In this document: piece by piece, positions 8,567 to 19,413 of the stretch
How the letters are laid out: each line of letters starts with the position of its first letter
How positions within the stretch are numbered: the stretch's first letter is position 1
From: Bradyrhizobium sp. CB1015
GTDB lineage: Bacteria > Pseudomonadota > Alphaproteobacteria > Rhizobiales > Xanthobacteraceae
Assembly: GCF_025200925.1 (NCBI RefSeq)
Contig: NZ_CP104174.1
Location: forward strand, 6,634,001 to 6,698,000
Direction of reading: 5' to 3'
DNA: 64,000 bases
Notes under the pieces: generated by a model
Told to the model about the DNA's origin: nothing
The model's database searches: none
What the model saw: only the letters and a program-made list of their open reading frames with translations
Position numbers and translations under genes: made by a program

Positions 8567-11500
8567 ATGCGCGAATGCATCGGGGCTGCGACATCTTCAC
8601 GACAATCGAGCGACGATCAGGGCACACATCCGCACTACCTTTCATCCTTCACAGGCAAGCGTGCCGCGGTCCGCCGCCGGCTGTTGACGAGCATCTCGGT
8701 GGCGGCGCTATCGGCGTTGTTCACGGGATCGGCGGTGGCCCAGGCATGGACCGGAGCCACCAGCAACGACTGGACGGTCGGCTCGAACTGGAACACCGCG
8801 ACGGTTCCGGCCGGCGGTACGGTCACTATCGGCTCGCCTGCAAACGTCGTCCTCGGCGTAACGAGTGGGGCGACGGGCACATCGGGCTCCATCACGATAG
8901 GCACCCTTGGTCCGAGTCTGACCAGTCTCATGATTCAAAATGGCGCCACGCTGACAAGCACGGGGAACGGCACCATCCGCAATGGTGCCACTGTTACTGT
9001 GACGGGAATCGGATCGCAGTGGATTGTCAGCGGCACACTCAGCCTCGGCGGCGCCGCCCCGACGCTCAATATCGAGAACGGCGGAACCGTCGTCGTTACA
9101 GGCCCGCTCGGATTCACCCCCGGTAGTAGTATCGGCACGCTCAACATCAGCGGCGGCGCGCTGGAGGCGGGCGTCATCAGGCTTCTCGCTGCGAGCGATC
9201 AGGCGAATTATGACAATGCCGTTGTCCGCGCCCGGGCCGCCAATACCAGTTTCTTCGGCGGAACGGTCACGCAACACAACATCGCCGCGGGCGGACTGAC
9301 ATTCGACAGCAACGGGTTCAACGACGGCGCACTCGGATTCAGCGGCGTCGGTGGCTTGACCAAGACCGGCGCCGGGACGTTCACGCTGACGGATAACAGC
9401 ACCTATACTGGCACAACGGTGGTCCAGGCCGGCACGCTCGCGCTGACGGGCACAGGCTCGATCGCCAGCTCCAGCCGCGTGGTGGCGAACTCGACCTTCG
9501 ATATTTCCGGCATCACCGCTGGCGGCACCAGCATTCAGAGCCTCGCCGGCAACGGCGGCGTCAGCCTCGGCACAAAGACTCTGACGATCACCAACGCGAA
9601 CGACACTTTCGCCGGCGTGATCGGTGGCACGGGCGGGCTGACCGTCAGCGCCGGCACGCAGACGCTGTCGGGTGCCAACACCTACAGCGGCGCGACCACG
9701 CTGGCCGGCGGCTCGCTGCGCGCAGGTGGCGCGGGCGCCTTCAGCGCGGCATCCGGTTTTGTCGCCAGCGCCGGCACAACGCTCGACCTCAACGGCTTCA
9801 ACCAGACGATCGCATCGCTGGACAATGCCGGCACGGTGCGCTTCGGCAGCGCGCCGGGGACCACGCTGACGGTGACCGGCAACTATATCGGCAACGGCGG
9901 CACGCTGCTTTTCAACACCGTGCTCGGTGGCGACAGCTCGGCCACCGACCGCATGGTGGTGCAGGGCGCCACCTCCGGCGCATCCACGCTGCGCATCGCC
10001 AATATTGGCGGCGGCGGTGCGCAGACCAGCGAAGGCATCAAGGTCATCGACGTCGCCGGCGCCTCGAACGGCACCTTCGCCCTGCAGGGCGACTACGCCA
10101 TTGGCGGCCAGCAGGCCGTGATCAGCGGCGCCTATGCCTATACGCTGCAGAAGAACGGGATCAGCACGCCCACAGACGGCGACTGGTATTTGCGATCCAG
10201 CCTGATCAACCCGCCACCGTCGGTGCCCACCGGGCCGCTCTATCAGGCCGGCGTTCCCCTGTACGAGAACTACGCGCAGGTGCTGCTCGGGATGAACCAG
10301 GCGCCGAGCCTTCAGCAGCGCGTCGGCAACCGCTATTGGGGCGGCAGCGAGGCGATGGCGCGCGCCGGCGTGAACACTGCGCAGACGTCCGATGGCTCGC
10401 GGACGCAATCGGCCTTCTGGGGCCGGATCGAAGGCGGACAGAGCGCATTACGGCCTTCCAACACCACGGGATCGACCTACAGTTCCGACGAGATGAAGGC
10501 GCAGGTCGGGTTCGACGGCGCCGCACTCGACAACGCGCACGGCCGGCTGATCGTCGGCCTCACGGCCCAATACGGCCTGACCACGGCCTTCGTCAATTCG
10601 CCGTTCGGCAACGGCCGCATCCGCGCGCAAGGAACCGGCGTCGGCGCAACCGCGACCTGGTACGGCCATGACGGCTTCTATGTCGACGGCCAGGCGCAGA
10701 CCATGTTCTATCGCAGCGATCTGTCATCGGTGCTTGTGGGCAGCATGACGCATGGCAATGAAGGCTTCGGATACGCCTTCAGTGTCGAGGGCGGCAAGCG
10801 TATCGCGGTCGGCAATGGCTTCTGGCTCGCTCCGCAGGCACAGCTTGCCTACTCAAAGGTCGGCTTCGATGCCTTTACCGACCGCTTCGGTGCGCTGGTC
10901 TCGCTTGGCAATGCCGACAGCCTCCTGGGCCGCCTCGGGCTCTCGCTCAACCATCAGCGCACCTGGAATGACGGCACGGGCATCGTCCGCTCCGACCTCT
11001 ACGCCATCGGCAATCTGCACTACGAATTCCTGGGCGGCACCAGGATCGATGTCGCCGGCACCGGCTTCGCGAGCGGCCATGACCGCCTATGGGGCAGCAT
11101 CGGCGGCGGCGGCACGTATAGCTGGGCGAACGGCCGCTATGCCGTGTTCGGCGAGATCACCTACCGCGCGAGCGTTGATGATCCCGCGGACAATCACGGC
11201 TACAGAGGCACCGGCGGCTTCCGTGTGTGGGGTAAGCTTGCGCGTGACCTCGATCTGATTGCGCCGCCATATGCGCGCTGGATGCGCGGATGTTCTGCAA
11301 TTGGTCCTGCCTCCGTTGACACGGGTGTGACGGCCGGGGCAGGTTTTCACATTGCTGACGAATCAGCGATCGCCTCACGCCGAGCACCTCTTGGACAACT
11401 CCCAGTGCTTTCGAGACTGATATCGTTGCTGCGCCGCATCCCTGCGGTGAACTGGGCGTTTTCCCGGCTTCGGCCTGTGCCGCACGGCGGCAACCTCGAC

Positions 11501-12550
11501 GTCGCGCCGACTGTAGAGGCTTCACCTGCCATCGCCGAAGACGTCGCCAGCACGGCTCCAGTGTCAATCGCCGAGATCAGCGCTGACCCGGTGCACGACG
11601 AGGCTGATCCCGCCACCGCTCCGGTCGCCGAGAACGATGAGGCTGTGTCAGTCGTCGCGGAGATTCCGTCCGACGATATCTGCATCGGCGGCAACTCATC
11701 TTCAGAGATGGCAACGGAGATCGAGGCGCCCGCGACGCCACCCGCCACCGAGGAGGCGTCGGCTGCATCGGCGGTTGCGGAGAACGAGCCGGTTGCGGCC
11801 TCCGATCTCGCGATTGTGGACGATGGTGCATCGCCTGCCGGAGTCTCTGCAGAGGTCGACTCTGCCGCCGCAGAAGAGATTGTGGCTTCATCAGCAGACC
11901 TCGCGACCGCTTCGGCCGATCTCCCTGCTGTCATCATCGAGGCTGCCCTCTCGCCCGACGTATCGCTCGACGCCGTACCCGACGCCGCCGAAGCAATCCC
12001 GGTCGACGTCGAGAACGTCGCGGCTGTTGTCTCTGAATCCAGCGTCGAGATCGACCCGGCGCCCGTTGTCGCAGTCGCGCCAGCGCCCGCAAACGATGTT
12101 CCGCTCGTCACGGCCGTTGCGGCGGTAGCCAACGAGTCATCCAGCGACGCCGCTGAGGCAGATCCGGCTCCGGCTCTCACGTCTACTCCGGAGCTCCGCA
12201 GCGTACCGAAAGTTCGCGCGAGAGCCGCAGAGCCCGCCGACCGCGCCGCGCTGATCCGGCAGCGCTGGGCAGAGAGCGGAATCAGGATGTGGAATCCGCG
12301 GCTTCACGGCACGGGCGAGGCCGCGCTGAACATCCAGGGAAGCGTCGGGCTGCTGCCGCCGGCGCCCGGCGAGACAATGCCGCGCTACGACAAGCTGGAA
12401 TTCAGGATGCTCGGCGGACAGATCGTCTGTGAGGGCGTCATTGTCGAGGCCCCCGTTCAGGCGAGCCATCGGAGCTTCACGCGGCTCGAGCCGCGGAGCA
12501 TCGAGCGGGTGCGCGAACCGGCGCGCGAGCGCCAGGCCGTTCTCGCCTGA
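8567..12550 (+). CDS. Autotransporter with a long C-terminal extension after the beta-barrel
   Basis: About 1327 residues from this ATG; the frame is open from 8402 and other ATGs (8444, 8504) are possible. A signal segment lies at about residues 36-59 (RRRLLTSISVAALSALFTG). The passenger is Gly/Thr/Ser-rich with autotransporter-associated beta-strand repeats, GGLTKTGAGTFTL near residue 262 and GGLTVSAGTQTLSGANTYSG near 357. The outer-membrane barrel spans about 613-888 and ends GGFRVW, a proper barrel C-terminus. Unusually the frame continues 439 residues: a weakly biased linker, an Ala/Glu/Asp/Val/Pro-rich region, then a compact segment from about residue 1225 (RAALIRQRWAESGIRMWNP). A barrel is normally the very end. 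The protein may be a recent fusion. Function of the passenger is unknown. Confidence 0.75.
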   Translation: MRECIGAATSSRQSSDDQGTHPHYLSSFTGKRAAVRRRLLTSISVAALSALFTGSAVAQAWTGATSNDWTVGSNWNTATVPAGGTVTIGSPANVVLGVTSGATGTSGSITIGTLGPSLTSLMIQNGATLTSTGNGTIRNGATVTVTGIGSQWIVSGTLSLGGAAPTLNIENGGTVVVTGPLGFTPGSSIGTLNISGGALEAGVIRLLAASDQANYDNAVVRARAANTSFFGGTVTQHNIAAGGLTFDSNGFNDGALGFSGVGGLTKTGAGTFTLTDNSTYTGTTVVQAGTLALTGTGSIASSSRVVANSTFDISGITAGGTSIQSLAGNGGVSLGTKTLTITNANDTFAGVIGGTGGLTVSAGTQTLSGANTYSGATTLAGGSLRAGGAGAFSAASGFVASAGTTLDLNGFNQTIASLDNAGTVRFGSAPGTTLTVTGNYIGNGGTLLFNTVLGGDSSATDRMVVQGATSGASTLRIANIGGGGAQTSEGIKVIDVAGASNGTFALQGDYAIGGQQAVISGAYAYTLQKNGISTPTDGDWYLRSSLINPPPSVPTGPLYQAGVPLYENYAQVLLGMNQAPSLQQRVGNRYWGGSEAMARAGVNTAQTSDGSRTQSAFWGRIEGGQSALRPSNTTGSTYSSDEMKAQVGFDGAALDNAHGRLIVGLTAQYGLTTAFVNSPFGNGRIRAQGTGVGATATWYGHDGFYVDGQAQTMFYRSDLSSVLVGSMTHGNEGFGYAFSVEGGKRIAVGNGFWLAPQAQLAYSKVGFDAFTDRFGALVSLGNADSLLGRLGLSLNHQRTWNDGTGIVRSDLYAIGNLHYEFLGGTRIDVAGTGFASGHDRLWGSIGGGGTYSWANGRYAVFGEITYRASVDDPADNHGYRGTGGFRVWGKLARDLDLIAPPYARWMRGCSAIGPASVDTGVTAGAGFHIADESAIASRRAPLGQLPVLSRLISLLRRIPAVNWAFSRLRPVPHGGNLDVAPTVEASPAIAEDVASTAPVSIAEISADPVHDEADPATAPVAENDEAVSVVAEIPSDDICIGGNSSSEMATEIEAPATPPATEEASAASAVAENEPVAASDLAIVDDGASPAGVSAEVDSAAAEEIVASSADLATASADLPAVIIEAALSPDVSLDAVPDAAEAIPVDVENVAAVVSESSVEIDPAPVVAVAPAPANDVPLVTAVAAVANESSSDAAEADPAPALTSTPELRSVPKVRARAAEPADRAALIRQRWAESGIRMWNPRLHGTGEAALNIQGSVGLLPPAPGETMPRYDKLEFRMLGGQIVCEGVIVEAPVQASHRSFTRLEPRSIERVREPARERQAVLA

Positions 12551-12612
12551 TCCTTCTTCCGCGACCACCGTGACAATTTGCTAGGCTGATGTCCCGACAT
12601 GGGAGATCGCAG

Positions 12613-12725
12613 ATGCGCGCAAGGCCATTGTTTTTGTCGTGATCGCCTTCGCAATCTCGCAGCCGGCGCTCGCCGCGGGCAAGCGGCCGCATCATATGCG
12701 GGCCACCCGCCGACACGATGGTTAG
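12613..12725 (+). pseudogene. Possible frameshifted small secreted peptide
   Basis: An ATG at 12613 with GGGAG about ten bases upstream opens only nine codons before a stop. One base shift later, the frame reads KAIVFVVIAFAISQPALAAG followed by a basic His/Arg-rich tail and a stop at 12723. That is a textbook signal peptide plus short mature peptide. Adding one A in the run after ATGCGCGCA joins the two parts into a peptide of about 37 residues. It may be a decayed gene, a sequencing error or chance. No function is known. Confidence 0.35.
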
Positions 12726-12917
12726 CAGGTTGTAGCTGCGGCGATGTCCGTTGCTGCCGGATATCCTTAACGGACCTCACCAATGCACGCGAACGGAAAA
12801 TCCCGAGGCAGCGCGCAACCAGTGCTGGCCTGCCCGGTCAGGATCGATCTAACGCGCCCTTTACCCGTGCCGTGCAAGATTGCCCACGTTTTCAGGGGGC
12901 CTGGGGCTCGTATTTCA

Positions 12918-14927
12918 ATGCCTGTTGCCGATTTGAAGTCTCGTCTTGCTGCCGCGATCCGATTGTTTCGCGTTCCCGCCGACAATCCGGACCTGACGCG
13001 CGCGCAGTTCGACGCCTTTTCCAAGCAGATCCCGCTGCTTTACTTCATCCTCATCAGCAACACGATTGCGGTCGCCTACACCTATGTGAACGTGGCGCCG
13101 GACTGGCTGACGATGATCGTGCCGGCCGTGCTGACGGTGCTCGCAGGCTTGCGGACCTTCTGGTGGCTACGCCAGCGCCGGCTCGTGCGCAGCGATGCCG
13201 ACATCCTGCGCAATCTGCGCGCCACCAACTGGCTGACCCTACCGATCGGTGCCGGCTTCACCGCCTGGTCCTTTGCGCTCTACCCCTACGGCGATCCCTT
13301 CGCCAAGAGCCAGGTCGCGTTCTACATGGCGGTCACCGTGATCGGCTGCATCTTCTCGCTGATGCATCTGCGCTCGGCGGCGCTGATCGTGACGCTGATC
13401 GTCGACGTGCCCTATGTGCTGTTCTTCTTCGCCACGGGCGAACCGACGCTGAAGGCGATCGCGGTCAACAACCTCCTGGTTTCCGGCGCGATGGTGACGG
13501 TGCTGTTCATCTACTACCGCGACTTCGCCGATCTCGTCGCCAGCCGCAAGTCGCTGCTCGCACAACAGGCGGCGACGCAGGCGCTCTCTGACGAGAACTT
13601 CCGCCTTGCCAATCTCGATTCCCTCACCGAGCTGCCGAACCGCCGCCGCTTCTTCGCCGAGCTGTCGAGCGCCTTCACCGATGCCGAACGCAGGAAAGTT
13701 CGGGTCGCAGTCGGTATCATCGATCTCGACGGATTCAAGCCGATCAACGACAATTACGGCCACTCGGTCGGCGACCGCGTCCTGATCGAGGCCGGCCGGC
13801 GCATCCGCGAGGTCTGCGAGGGTTTTGGTCCGCAGCGGGTCGAATTCGCCCGACTCGGCGGCGACGAGTTCGGCCTCGTCGTTTGCGGCGACCCCGATGA
13901 TGCGGATCTGCTACGGCTCGGCCAACGCATCGGCGACCAGGTCAAGCTCCCCTACCAGCTCGACACTGCCCATACCGGGCTGTCCTGCTCGATCGGCTTT
14001 GCGTCGTTTCCGCAATCGGCAATGACTGCGGAAGCACTCTATGAATGTGCCGACTATTCGCTTTATCATGCCAAGCGCCATCTGCGCGGCCGCACCGTGA
14101 TCTTCTCGAGCGAGCTCGAGGCCGAGATCCGCAGTCGCGGAGTCATCGAGAATCTGCTGCGCACCGCTGATTTCGGCACCGAGATGGGCCTGGTGTTCCA
14201 GCCGATCGTCGATGCCATGAGCGAGCAAACCGCCGGCTTCGAGGTCCTGGCGCGCTGGCACAGCGCCCGCCTCGGCCTGGTCTCTCCGGCCGATTTCATT
14301 CCGGCCGCCGAGCGCATCGGCCTGATCCGGCCGCTGACGCAAGCGCTGCTGGTGCGCGCACTCGCCATCGCCAGGACATGGCCCGATCACATCCGTCTGT
14401 CGTTCAACCTCTCCGCTCACGATGTCTGCGCGGCAGAGGGCATCTTGCCACTGATCGCCATCATCGAGAAGAGCGGGCTGCCGCCGCACCGGATCGATTT
14501 CGAGATCACCGAGACCGCCGTCACCTTCGACTTCGTCCGCGCGCAGCAATCGATCGCAACGCTGAAGGCAATGGGCTGCGGCATTTCGCTGGACGATTTC
14601 GGCACCGGCTATTCGTCGCTGAGCCACGTGCACCGGCTGCCGCTCGACAAGATCAAGATCGACCGCAGCTTCGTTTCCGACATCAACGAGAATCCCGTCA
14701 GCCACAAGATCATCAAATCGCTCACCGGCCTTTGCGACGACATGGAGATCGCCTGCGTCGTCGAGGGCGTCGAGACGCGTGCTCAGCTCGACACCTTGCG
14801 CCGCCTGGGATGCGACTTCATCCAGGGCTATTATTTCGCCAAACCCATGCCGGCCGATGCGATTGGCGACCATCTGGCGAAGGAGAGCCGGCGCCTCGAC
14901 GGCACCGGGACCAAGGTCGTGGCCTGA
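12918..14927 (+). CDS. Membrane GGDEF-EAL protein (cyclic di-GMP turnover)
   Basis: A 669-residue signalling protein. The ATG at 12918 is preferred; the frame is open to 12783 but that part is not protein-like. The N-terminal 215 residues hold several membrane segments (such as IPLLYFILISNTIAVAYTYV). A GGDEF domain follows at about 245-405 with an intact RLGGDEFGLV active site, then an EAL domain at about 420-660 with DDFGTGYSS and KIDRSFV intact. The EAL motif reads FEVLARW; EVL variants are common and usually active. It probably makes and/or degrades cyclic di-GMP at the inner membrane. No operon partner is evident; the hut genes are convergent eight bases downstream. Confidence 0.93.
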   Translation: MPVADLKSRLAAAIRLFRVPADNPDLTRAQFDAFSKQIPLLYFILISNTIAVAYTYVNVAPDWLTMIVPAVLTVLAGLRTFWWLRQRRLVRSDADILRNLRATNWLTLPIGAGFTAWSFALYPYGDPFAKSQVAFYMAVTVIGCIFSLMHLRSAALIVTLIVDVPYVLFFFATGEPTLKAIAVNNLLVSGAMVTVLFIYYRDFADLVASRKSLLAQQAATQALSDENFRLANLDSLTELPNRRRFFAELSSAFTDAERRKVRVAVGIIDLDGFKPINDNYGHSVGDRVLIEAGRRIREVCEGFGPQRVEFARLGGDEFGLVVCGDPDDADLLRLGQRIGDQVKLPYQLDTAHTGLSCSIGFASFPQSAMTAEALYECADYSLYHAKRHLRGRTVIFSSELEAEIRSRGVIENLLRTADFGTEMGLVFQPIVDAMSEQTAGFEVLARWHSARLGLVSPADFIPAAERIGLIRPLTQALLVRALAIARTWPDHIRLSFNLSAHDVCAAEGILPLIAIIEKSGLPPHRIDFEITETAVTFDFVRAQQSIATLKAMGCGISLDDFGTGYSSLSHVHRLPLDKIKIDRSFVSDINENPVSHKIIKSLTGLCDDMEIACVVEGVETRAQLDTLRRLGCDFIQGYYFAKPMPADAIGDHLAKESRRLDGTGTKVVA

Positions 14928-14934
14928 GCCTCGT

Positions 14935-16605
14935 CTACTTCGCCAGGCTCGGCAGATCGAGCCCCTTGTCGCGGGCGCACTCGATCGCGATGTCGTAGCC
15001 GGCATCGGCATGGCGCATGACGCCGCTGGCGGGATCGTTCCAGAGCACGCGCTCGATCCGCTTCGCAGCCTCGGGCGTTCCGTCGGCGACGATCACCATG
15101 CCGGCATGCTGCGAATAGCCGATGCCGACGCCGCCGCCATGATGCAGCGACACCCAGGTCGCCCCGCTGGCGCAATTGAGCAGCGCATTGAGCAGCGGCC
15201 AATCGGACACCGCATCCGATCCATCCTTCATCGCCTCGGTCTCGCGGTTGGGGCTCGCCACCGAGCCGCTGTCGAGATGATCCCGGCCGATCACGATCGG
15301 CGCTTTCAACTCGCCGCGCGCCACCATCTCGTTGAAGGCAAGGCCGAGGCGATGACGATCGCCGAGGCCGACCCAGCAGATGCGTGCCGGCAGGCCCTGG
15401 AACTTGATGCGCGCCTTCGCCATGTCGAGCCAATTGTGCAGATGCTTGTCGTCAGGCATCAGCTCCTTGACCTTGGCATCGGTCTTGAAGATGTCCTCGG
15501 GATCGCCCGACAGCGCGGCCCAGCGGAACGGTCCGATGCCGCGGCAGAACAGGGGGCGGATATAGGCGGGCACGAAGCCGGGGAAATCGAACGCGTTCTT
15601 CAGGCCCATGTCCTGCGCCATCTGGCGGATGTTGTTGCCGTAGTCGAGCGTCGGAATGCCCTGGGCATGGAAGTCCAGCATGGCCTGGACATGCTCGACC
15701 ATCGACGTCTTCGAGGCGCGCTCCACCGCCTTCGGATCCGACGCGCGCTTGGCTTCCCATTCCGCGAGCGTCCAGCCCTTCGGCAAGTAGCCGTTGATCG
15801 GATCATGCGCGCTGGTCTGGTCGGTGACGATATCAGGCTTGACCCCGCGGCGGACCAGCTCGGGGAAGATCTCCGCGGCGTTGCCGAGCAGGCCGACCGA
15901 GACCGCCTTCTTCGTCTTCGCGGCGTCCGCCATGATCGCGAGCGCTTCGTCGAGCGTTGCGGCCTGCCGGTCGAGATAGCCGGTCCGCAGGCGCATCTCG
16001 ATGCGGCTCGGCTGGCATTCGACCGCAAGCATCGAAGCGCCGGCCATGGTCGCAGCCAGCGGCTGCGCACCGCCCATGCCACCGAGGCCGGCGGTCAGTA
16101 TCCACTTTCCGGCGAGGCTGCCGCCGTAATGGCGCCGGCCGACCTCGACGAAGGTTTCATAGGTGCCCTGCACGATGCCCTGGCTGCCGATATAGATCCA
16201 AGAGCCCGCCGTCATCTGGCCGTACATCATCAGGCCCTGGCGATCGAGCTCGTTGAAATGATCGAGCGTCGCCCAATGCGGCACGATGTTGGAATTCGCG
16301 ATCAGCACGCGCGGCGCGTCGGCATGGGTCCGGAACACGCCGACCGGCTTGCCGGACTGGACCAGCAGCGTCTGGTCGGCTTCGAGCTTGCGCAAGGCCG
16401 CAACGATCCGGTCAAAACTCTCCCAGTCGCGCGCGGCGCGGCCGATGCCGCCATAGACGACGAGCTCGCTCGGGCGCTCCGCAACGTCAGGGTCGAGATT
16501 GTTCATCAGCATGCGCAGCGGCGCTTCCGTGAGCCAGCTCTTGGCGCTGATGTCGCTGCCGCGGGGAGCGCGGATGGTGCGGTCATTGTCCAGTCGGCGG
16601 TTCAT
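14935..16605 (-). CDS. hutU: Urocanate hydratase
   Basis: A 556-residue urocanase, the second step of histidine degradation (urocanate to imidazolonepropionate), cytoplasmic with tightly bound NAD. The start at 16605 has AGAGG upstream and yields the normal family N-terminus and length. The Gly-rich NAD site [13 protein letters not shown], the [15 protein letters not shown] segment and the C-terminal [15 protein letters not shown] are standard. It is the last gene of the hutI-hutH-hutU arm, starting ten bases after hutH. The arm is probably repressed by HutC through the operator at 19419-19438. Confidence 0.97.
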   Translation of the reverse strand: MNRRLDNDRTIRAPRGSDISAKSWLTEAPLRMLMNNLDPDVAERPSELVVYGGIGRAARDWESFDRIVAALRKLEADQTLLVQSGKPVGVFRTHADAPRVLIANSNIVPHWATLDHFNELDRQGLMMYGQMTAGSWIYIGSQGIVQGTYETFVEVGRRHYGGSLAGKWILTAGLGGMGGAQPLAATMAGASMLAVECQPSRIEMRLRTGYLDRQAATLDEALAIMADAAKTKKAVSVGLLGNAAEIFPELVRRGVKPDIVTDQTSAHDPINGYLPKGWTLAEWEAKRASDPKAVERASKTSMVEHVQAMLDFHAQGIPTLDYGNNIRQMAQDMGLKNAFDFPGFVPAYIRPLFCRGIGPFRWAALSGDPEDIFKTDAKVKELMPDDKHLHNWLDMAKARIKFQGLPARICWVGLGDRHRLGLAFNEMVARGELKAPIVIGRDHLDSGSVASPNRETEAMKDGSDAVSDWPLLNALLNCASGATWVSLHHGGGVGIGYSQHAGMVIVADGTPEAAKRIERVLWNDPASGVMRHADAGYDIAIECARDKGLDLPSLAK

Positions 16606-16615
16606 ATGGGCCTCT

Positions 16616-18175
16616 TCAGACGAGTCGCGGAAACGGATCGGTGGGAAGCTGGGCGAGCGCGGCAGCTGGAAGCGCATCGGCCTCGATCAATGCAGCGGCC
16701 TTGGCGAGGTCGCCGGCCATGTAGCGATCGGCGCCGAGCGCGGGCACCTGCTCACGCAACGCGGCAATGACGGCGACCAGCGGCGCGCTGGTCGCTTGCG
16801 GCGCACGCAGCGTGATACCTTGTGCGGCGACCAGAAGCTCGATGCCGAGGATGGCGGCGAGATTGTCGGCCATGTCGGACAGGCGCCGCGCGGCATGCGC
16901 AGCCATCGAGACATGGTCTTCCTGGTTGGCGCTGGTCGGCGTCGAGTCGATCGAGCAGGCGAGCGCACGCTGCTTGTTCTCGGCATAAAGCGCGGCAGCC
17001 GTCACCTCGGCGATCATGAAGCCGGAATTGATGCCGGGATCGGGCGTGAGGAACGGCGGCAGGCCGAAATTGAGCGCGGGATCGACCAGGGTCGCGATGC
17101 GCCGCTCGCTGATCGCCCCGATCTCCGACAGCGCCAGTGCGAGTGCGTCGGCGGCGAAGGCGACCGGCTCGGCGTGGAAATTGCCGCCGGAGACGATCTC
17201 CCCGGTCTCGACCAGCACCAGCGGGTTGTCGGTGACGGCATTGGCCTCGACGATCAGCGTGCGCGCCGCCTGCGTGATCAGATCGAGGGCTGCGCCTGCG
17301 ACTTGCGGCTGGCAGCGCAGGCAATAGGGATCCTGCACGCGCTCGTCGCCCTCGAGATGGGACAGGCGGATGTCGCTGCCGTCGAGCAACGCGGTCAGCG
17401 TCGCGGCCGCCGCGATCTGGCCGGCATGGCCACGCAGCGCCTGGATTTCGGGGCGGAACGGCGCCGTCGAGGCCATTGCTGCATCCACCGACAGCGCACC
17501 GGTTACGAGTGCGGCGCGGGCGAGGCGGAATGCACGCAGCACGCCTGATAGGGCGTAGGCGGTCGAGAATTGCGTGCCGTTGATCAGCGCGAGGCCCTCT
17601 TTGGGGCCAAGCGTCAGCGGCGAGAGACCGGCGGCCTTGAGGGCTTCGGCGCCCGATACGATCTTCCCGCCAACGATCGCCTGCCCCTCGCCGATCATCA
17701 CGGCCGTCATATGCGCAAGCGGGGCAAGATCGCCGGAGGCGCCTACGGAGCCCTGCTGTGGCACCAGCGGATAGACATCCCGCGCCAGCATGTCCTGCAG
17801 CTGCTCGATCACCTCGCGGCGCACGCCGGAGGCGCCGCGCCCGAGCGAGATGACCTTAAGCGCCATCATCAGGCGGACCGTCGGCTCGGGTGTCGCCGGG
17901 CCGACGCCGCAGCAATGCGAGACGATCAGGTTGCGCTGGAGCAGCGCGGTCTGATCGGGCGGGATGCGCTTCGACGCCAGCTTTCCGAAGCCGGTGTTGA
18001 TGCCGTAGACCGGGACGTCAGCCTGCGCGGCCTGCGTCACGATCTGCGCAGCCACCTCGACCCGCGGCCAGAACGAGGGATCGAGCACGACGGGGGCGCC
18101 TTCGAGCACCCGCGCGAGATCGTCGAGGTTCACCGTTCCCGGCTTGACGACGATCGCCGTCTCCTGCTCCGTCAT
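16616..18175 (-). CDS. hutH: Histidine ammonia-lyase
   Basis: A 519-residue enzyme that deaminates L-histidine to trans-urocanate. The start at 18175 overlaps the hutI stop as ATGA and gives the family length. The self-made MIO cofactor arises from Ala146-Ser147-Gly148 in [14 protein letters not shown], and [11 protein letters not shown] near residue 58 holds the conserved active-site tyrosine. QEDHVSM and the surrounding substrate-binding segments are intact. It is the middle gene of the minus-strand hut arm, translationally coupled to hutI. Confidence 0.97.
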   Translation of the reverse strand: MTEQETAIVVKPGTVNLDDLARVLEGAPVVLDPSFWPRVEVAAQIVTQAAQADVPVYGINTGFGKLASKRIPPDQTALLQRNLIVSHCCGVGPATPEPTVRLMMALKVISLGRGASGVRREVIEQLQDMLARDVYPLVPQQGSVGASGDLAPLAHMTAVMIGEGQAIVGGKIVSGAEALKAAGLSPLTLGPKEGLALINGTQFSTAYALSGVLRAFRLARAALVTGALSVDAAMASTAPFRPEIQALRGHAGQIAAAATLTALLDGSDIRLSHLEGDERVQDPYCLRCQPQVAGAALDLITQAARTLIVEANAVTDNPLVLVETGEIVSGGNFHAEPVAFAADALALALSEIGAISERRIATLVDPALNFGLPPFLTPDPGINSGFMIAEVTAAALYAENKQRALACSIDSTPTSANQEDHVSMAAHAARRLSDMADNLAAILGIELLVAAQGITLRAPQATSAPLVAVIAALREQVPALGADRYMAGDLAKAAALIEADALPAAALAQLPTDPFPRLV

Positions 18176-19398
18176 TGCCCCCTCCATACCCGCTTGTGCA
18201 GCGGATTGAAGCCGATGCGGTAGACCAGCTCGGCGGGCCGCTCGATTTCCCAGATCGCAAGGTCGCACCATTTGCCGACTTCCAGCGTGCCGGTCTCATT
18301 CAGGAGGCCGAGCGCCCGCGCGCCTTCACGGGTGACGCCGGCGAGGCACTCGGCCACGTTCATCCGGAACAATGTCGCGCCCATGTTCATCGCGAGCAGC
18401 AGCGAGGTCAATGGCGAGCTGCCGGGATTGCAGTCGGTCGCCAGCGCCATGGGAACGTTATGCTTGCGGAACGTCTCGACCGGCGGCTTCTGCGTCTCGC
18501 GAATGAAGTAGAACGCGCCGGGCAGCAGCACCGCCACCGTGCCGGCCCTCGCCATTGCGGCCGCACCGGCTTCGTCGGTGTGCTCGAGATGATCGGCCGA
18601 GAGCGCCGAGAATTTCGCGGCAAGCGCAGCGCCGCCGAGATTCGAGAGCTGGTCAGCATGGAGCTTGACCGGCAGTCCAAGTCCCCTCGCCGTTTCGAAC
18701 ACTCGCGCGGTCTGCTCGGCGGAGAATGCAATGCCCTCCATGAAAGCATCGACGGCATCGGCGAGACCCGCTCTTGCGACCGCCGGCAGCATCTCCTTGC
18801 AGACGAGATCAATGTAACCGTCCTTGTCGCCATCGGCCTCGACCGGCAGCGCATGCGCGCCCAAGAACGACGTGCGGATCGCAACCGGCCGCGCACGGCC
18901 GAGGCTGCGCGCCGCCGCAAGCTGTCGCATCTCGGTTTCGGTATCGAGGCCGTAGCCGGACTTGATCTCGACCGTGGTCGCGCCCTCAGCCGTCAACGCG
19001 TCGAGCCGCGGCAGCGCACTTGCGACGAGCTCGGCTTCGCTGGCCTTGCGCGTTGCCGCCACGGTCGAGACGATGCCGCCGCCGGCGCGCGCGATCTCCT
19101 CGTAGCTCGCCCCTTTCAGGCGCAGCTCGAATTCATGCGCGCGGTTGCCGCCATAGACCAGATGGGTATGGCAGTCGACGAGACCGGGCGTAATCCAGCG
19201 CCCCTCGCAATCGATCCGCTCGATCGCGTCCGCATCGACGGGAAAGTCCGCTGTCGCGCCCGCATAGGCGATGTGGCCGCCGCGTGCGGCGATGACACCA
19301 TGCTCGATCTCGCCAAGATCGGGACGATCGGCCCGCATCGTCGCGAGGCGGGCATTGTGCCAGATCCGGTCGAAGCGCTCTGCCATGCGGGTATCCAT
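18172..19398 (-). CDS. hutI: Imidazolonepropionase
   Basis: A 408-residue amidohydrolase that opens imidazolonepropionate to N-formimino-L-glutamate. The metal-binding HTH occurs as [10 protein letters not shown], with [12 protein letters not shown] and [10 protein letters not shown] also conserved. Two starts are possible: 19398 (MDTRMAER, with CAGGG nearby) or the ATG at 19386. It is the first gene of the hutI-hutH-hutU arm and begins about 20 bp from the palindromic operator shared with divergent hutF. Transcripts of this arm should initiate just inside that operator region. Confidence 0.96.
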   Translation of the reverse strand: MDTRMAERFDRIWHNARLATMRADRPDLGEIEHGVIAARGGHIAYAGATADFPVDADAIERIDCEGRWITPGLVDCHTHLVYGGNRAHEFELRLKGASYEEIARAGGGIVSTVAATRKASEAELVASALPRLDALTAEGATTVEIKSGYGLDTETEMRQLAAARSLGRARPVAIRTSFLGAHALPVEADGDKDGYIDLVCKEMLPAVARAGLADAVDAFMEGIAFSAEQTARVFETARGLGLPVKLHADQLSNLGGAALAAKFSALSADHLEHTDEAGAAAMARAGTVAVLLPGAFYFIRETQKPPVETFRKHNVPMALATDCNPGSSPLTSLLLAMNMGATLFRMNVAECLAGVTREGARALGLLNETGTLEVGKWCDLAIWEIERPAELVYRIGFNPLHKRVWRGQ

Positions 19399-19413
19399 TC
19401 GCCCTGGGGATGC

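Noticed and set aside
8708..10408. Long minus-strand open frame opposite the autotransporter
   Set aside because: It is a shadow of the Gly/Thr/Ser-rich, GC-biased plus-strand gene and has no family similarity.
14200..14260. EVL instead of EAL, suggesting an inactive phosphodiesterase
   Set aside because: EVL variants are common in active EAL domains, and the other catalytic segments (DDFGTGYSS, KIDRSFV) are intact.
14779..16770. Long plus-strand open frame opposite hutU and the GGDEF-EAL end
   Set aside because: It is antisense to clearly recognised proteins and consists of Arg/Asp/His-rich shadow sequence.
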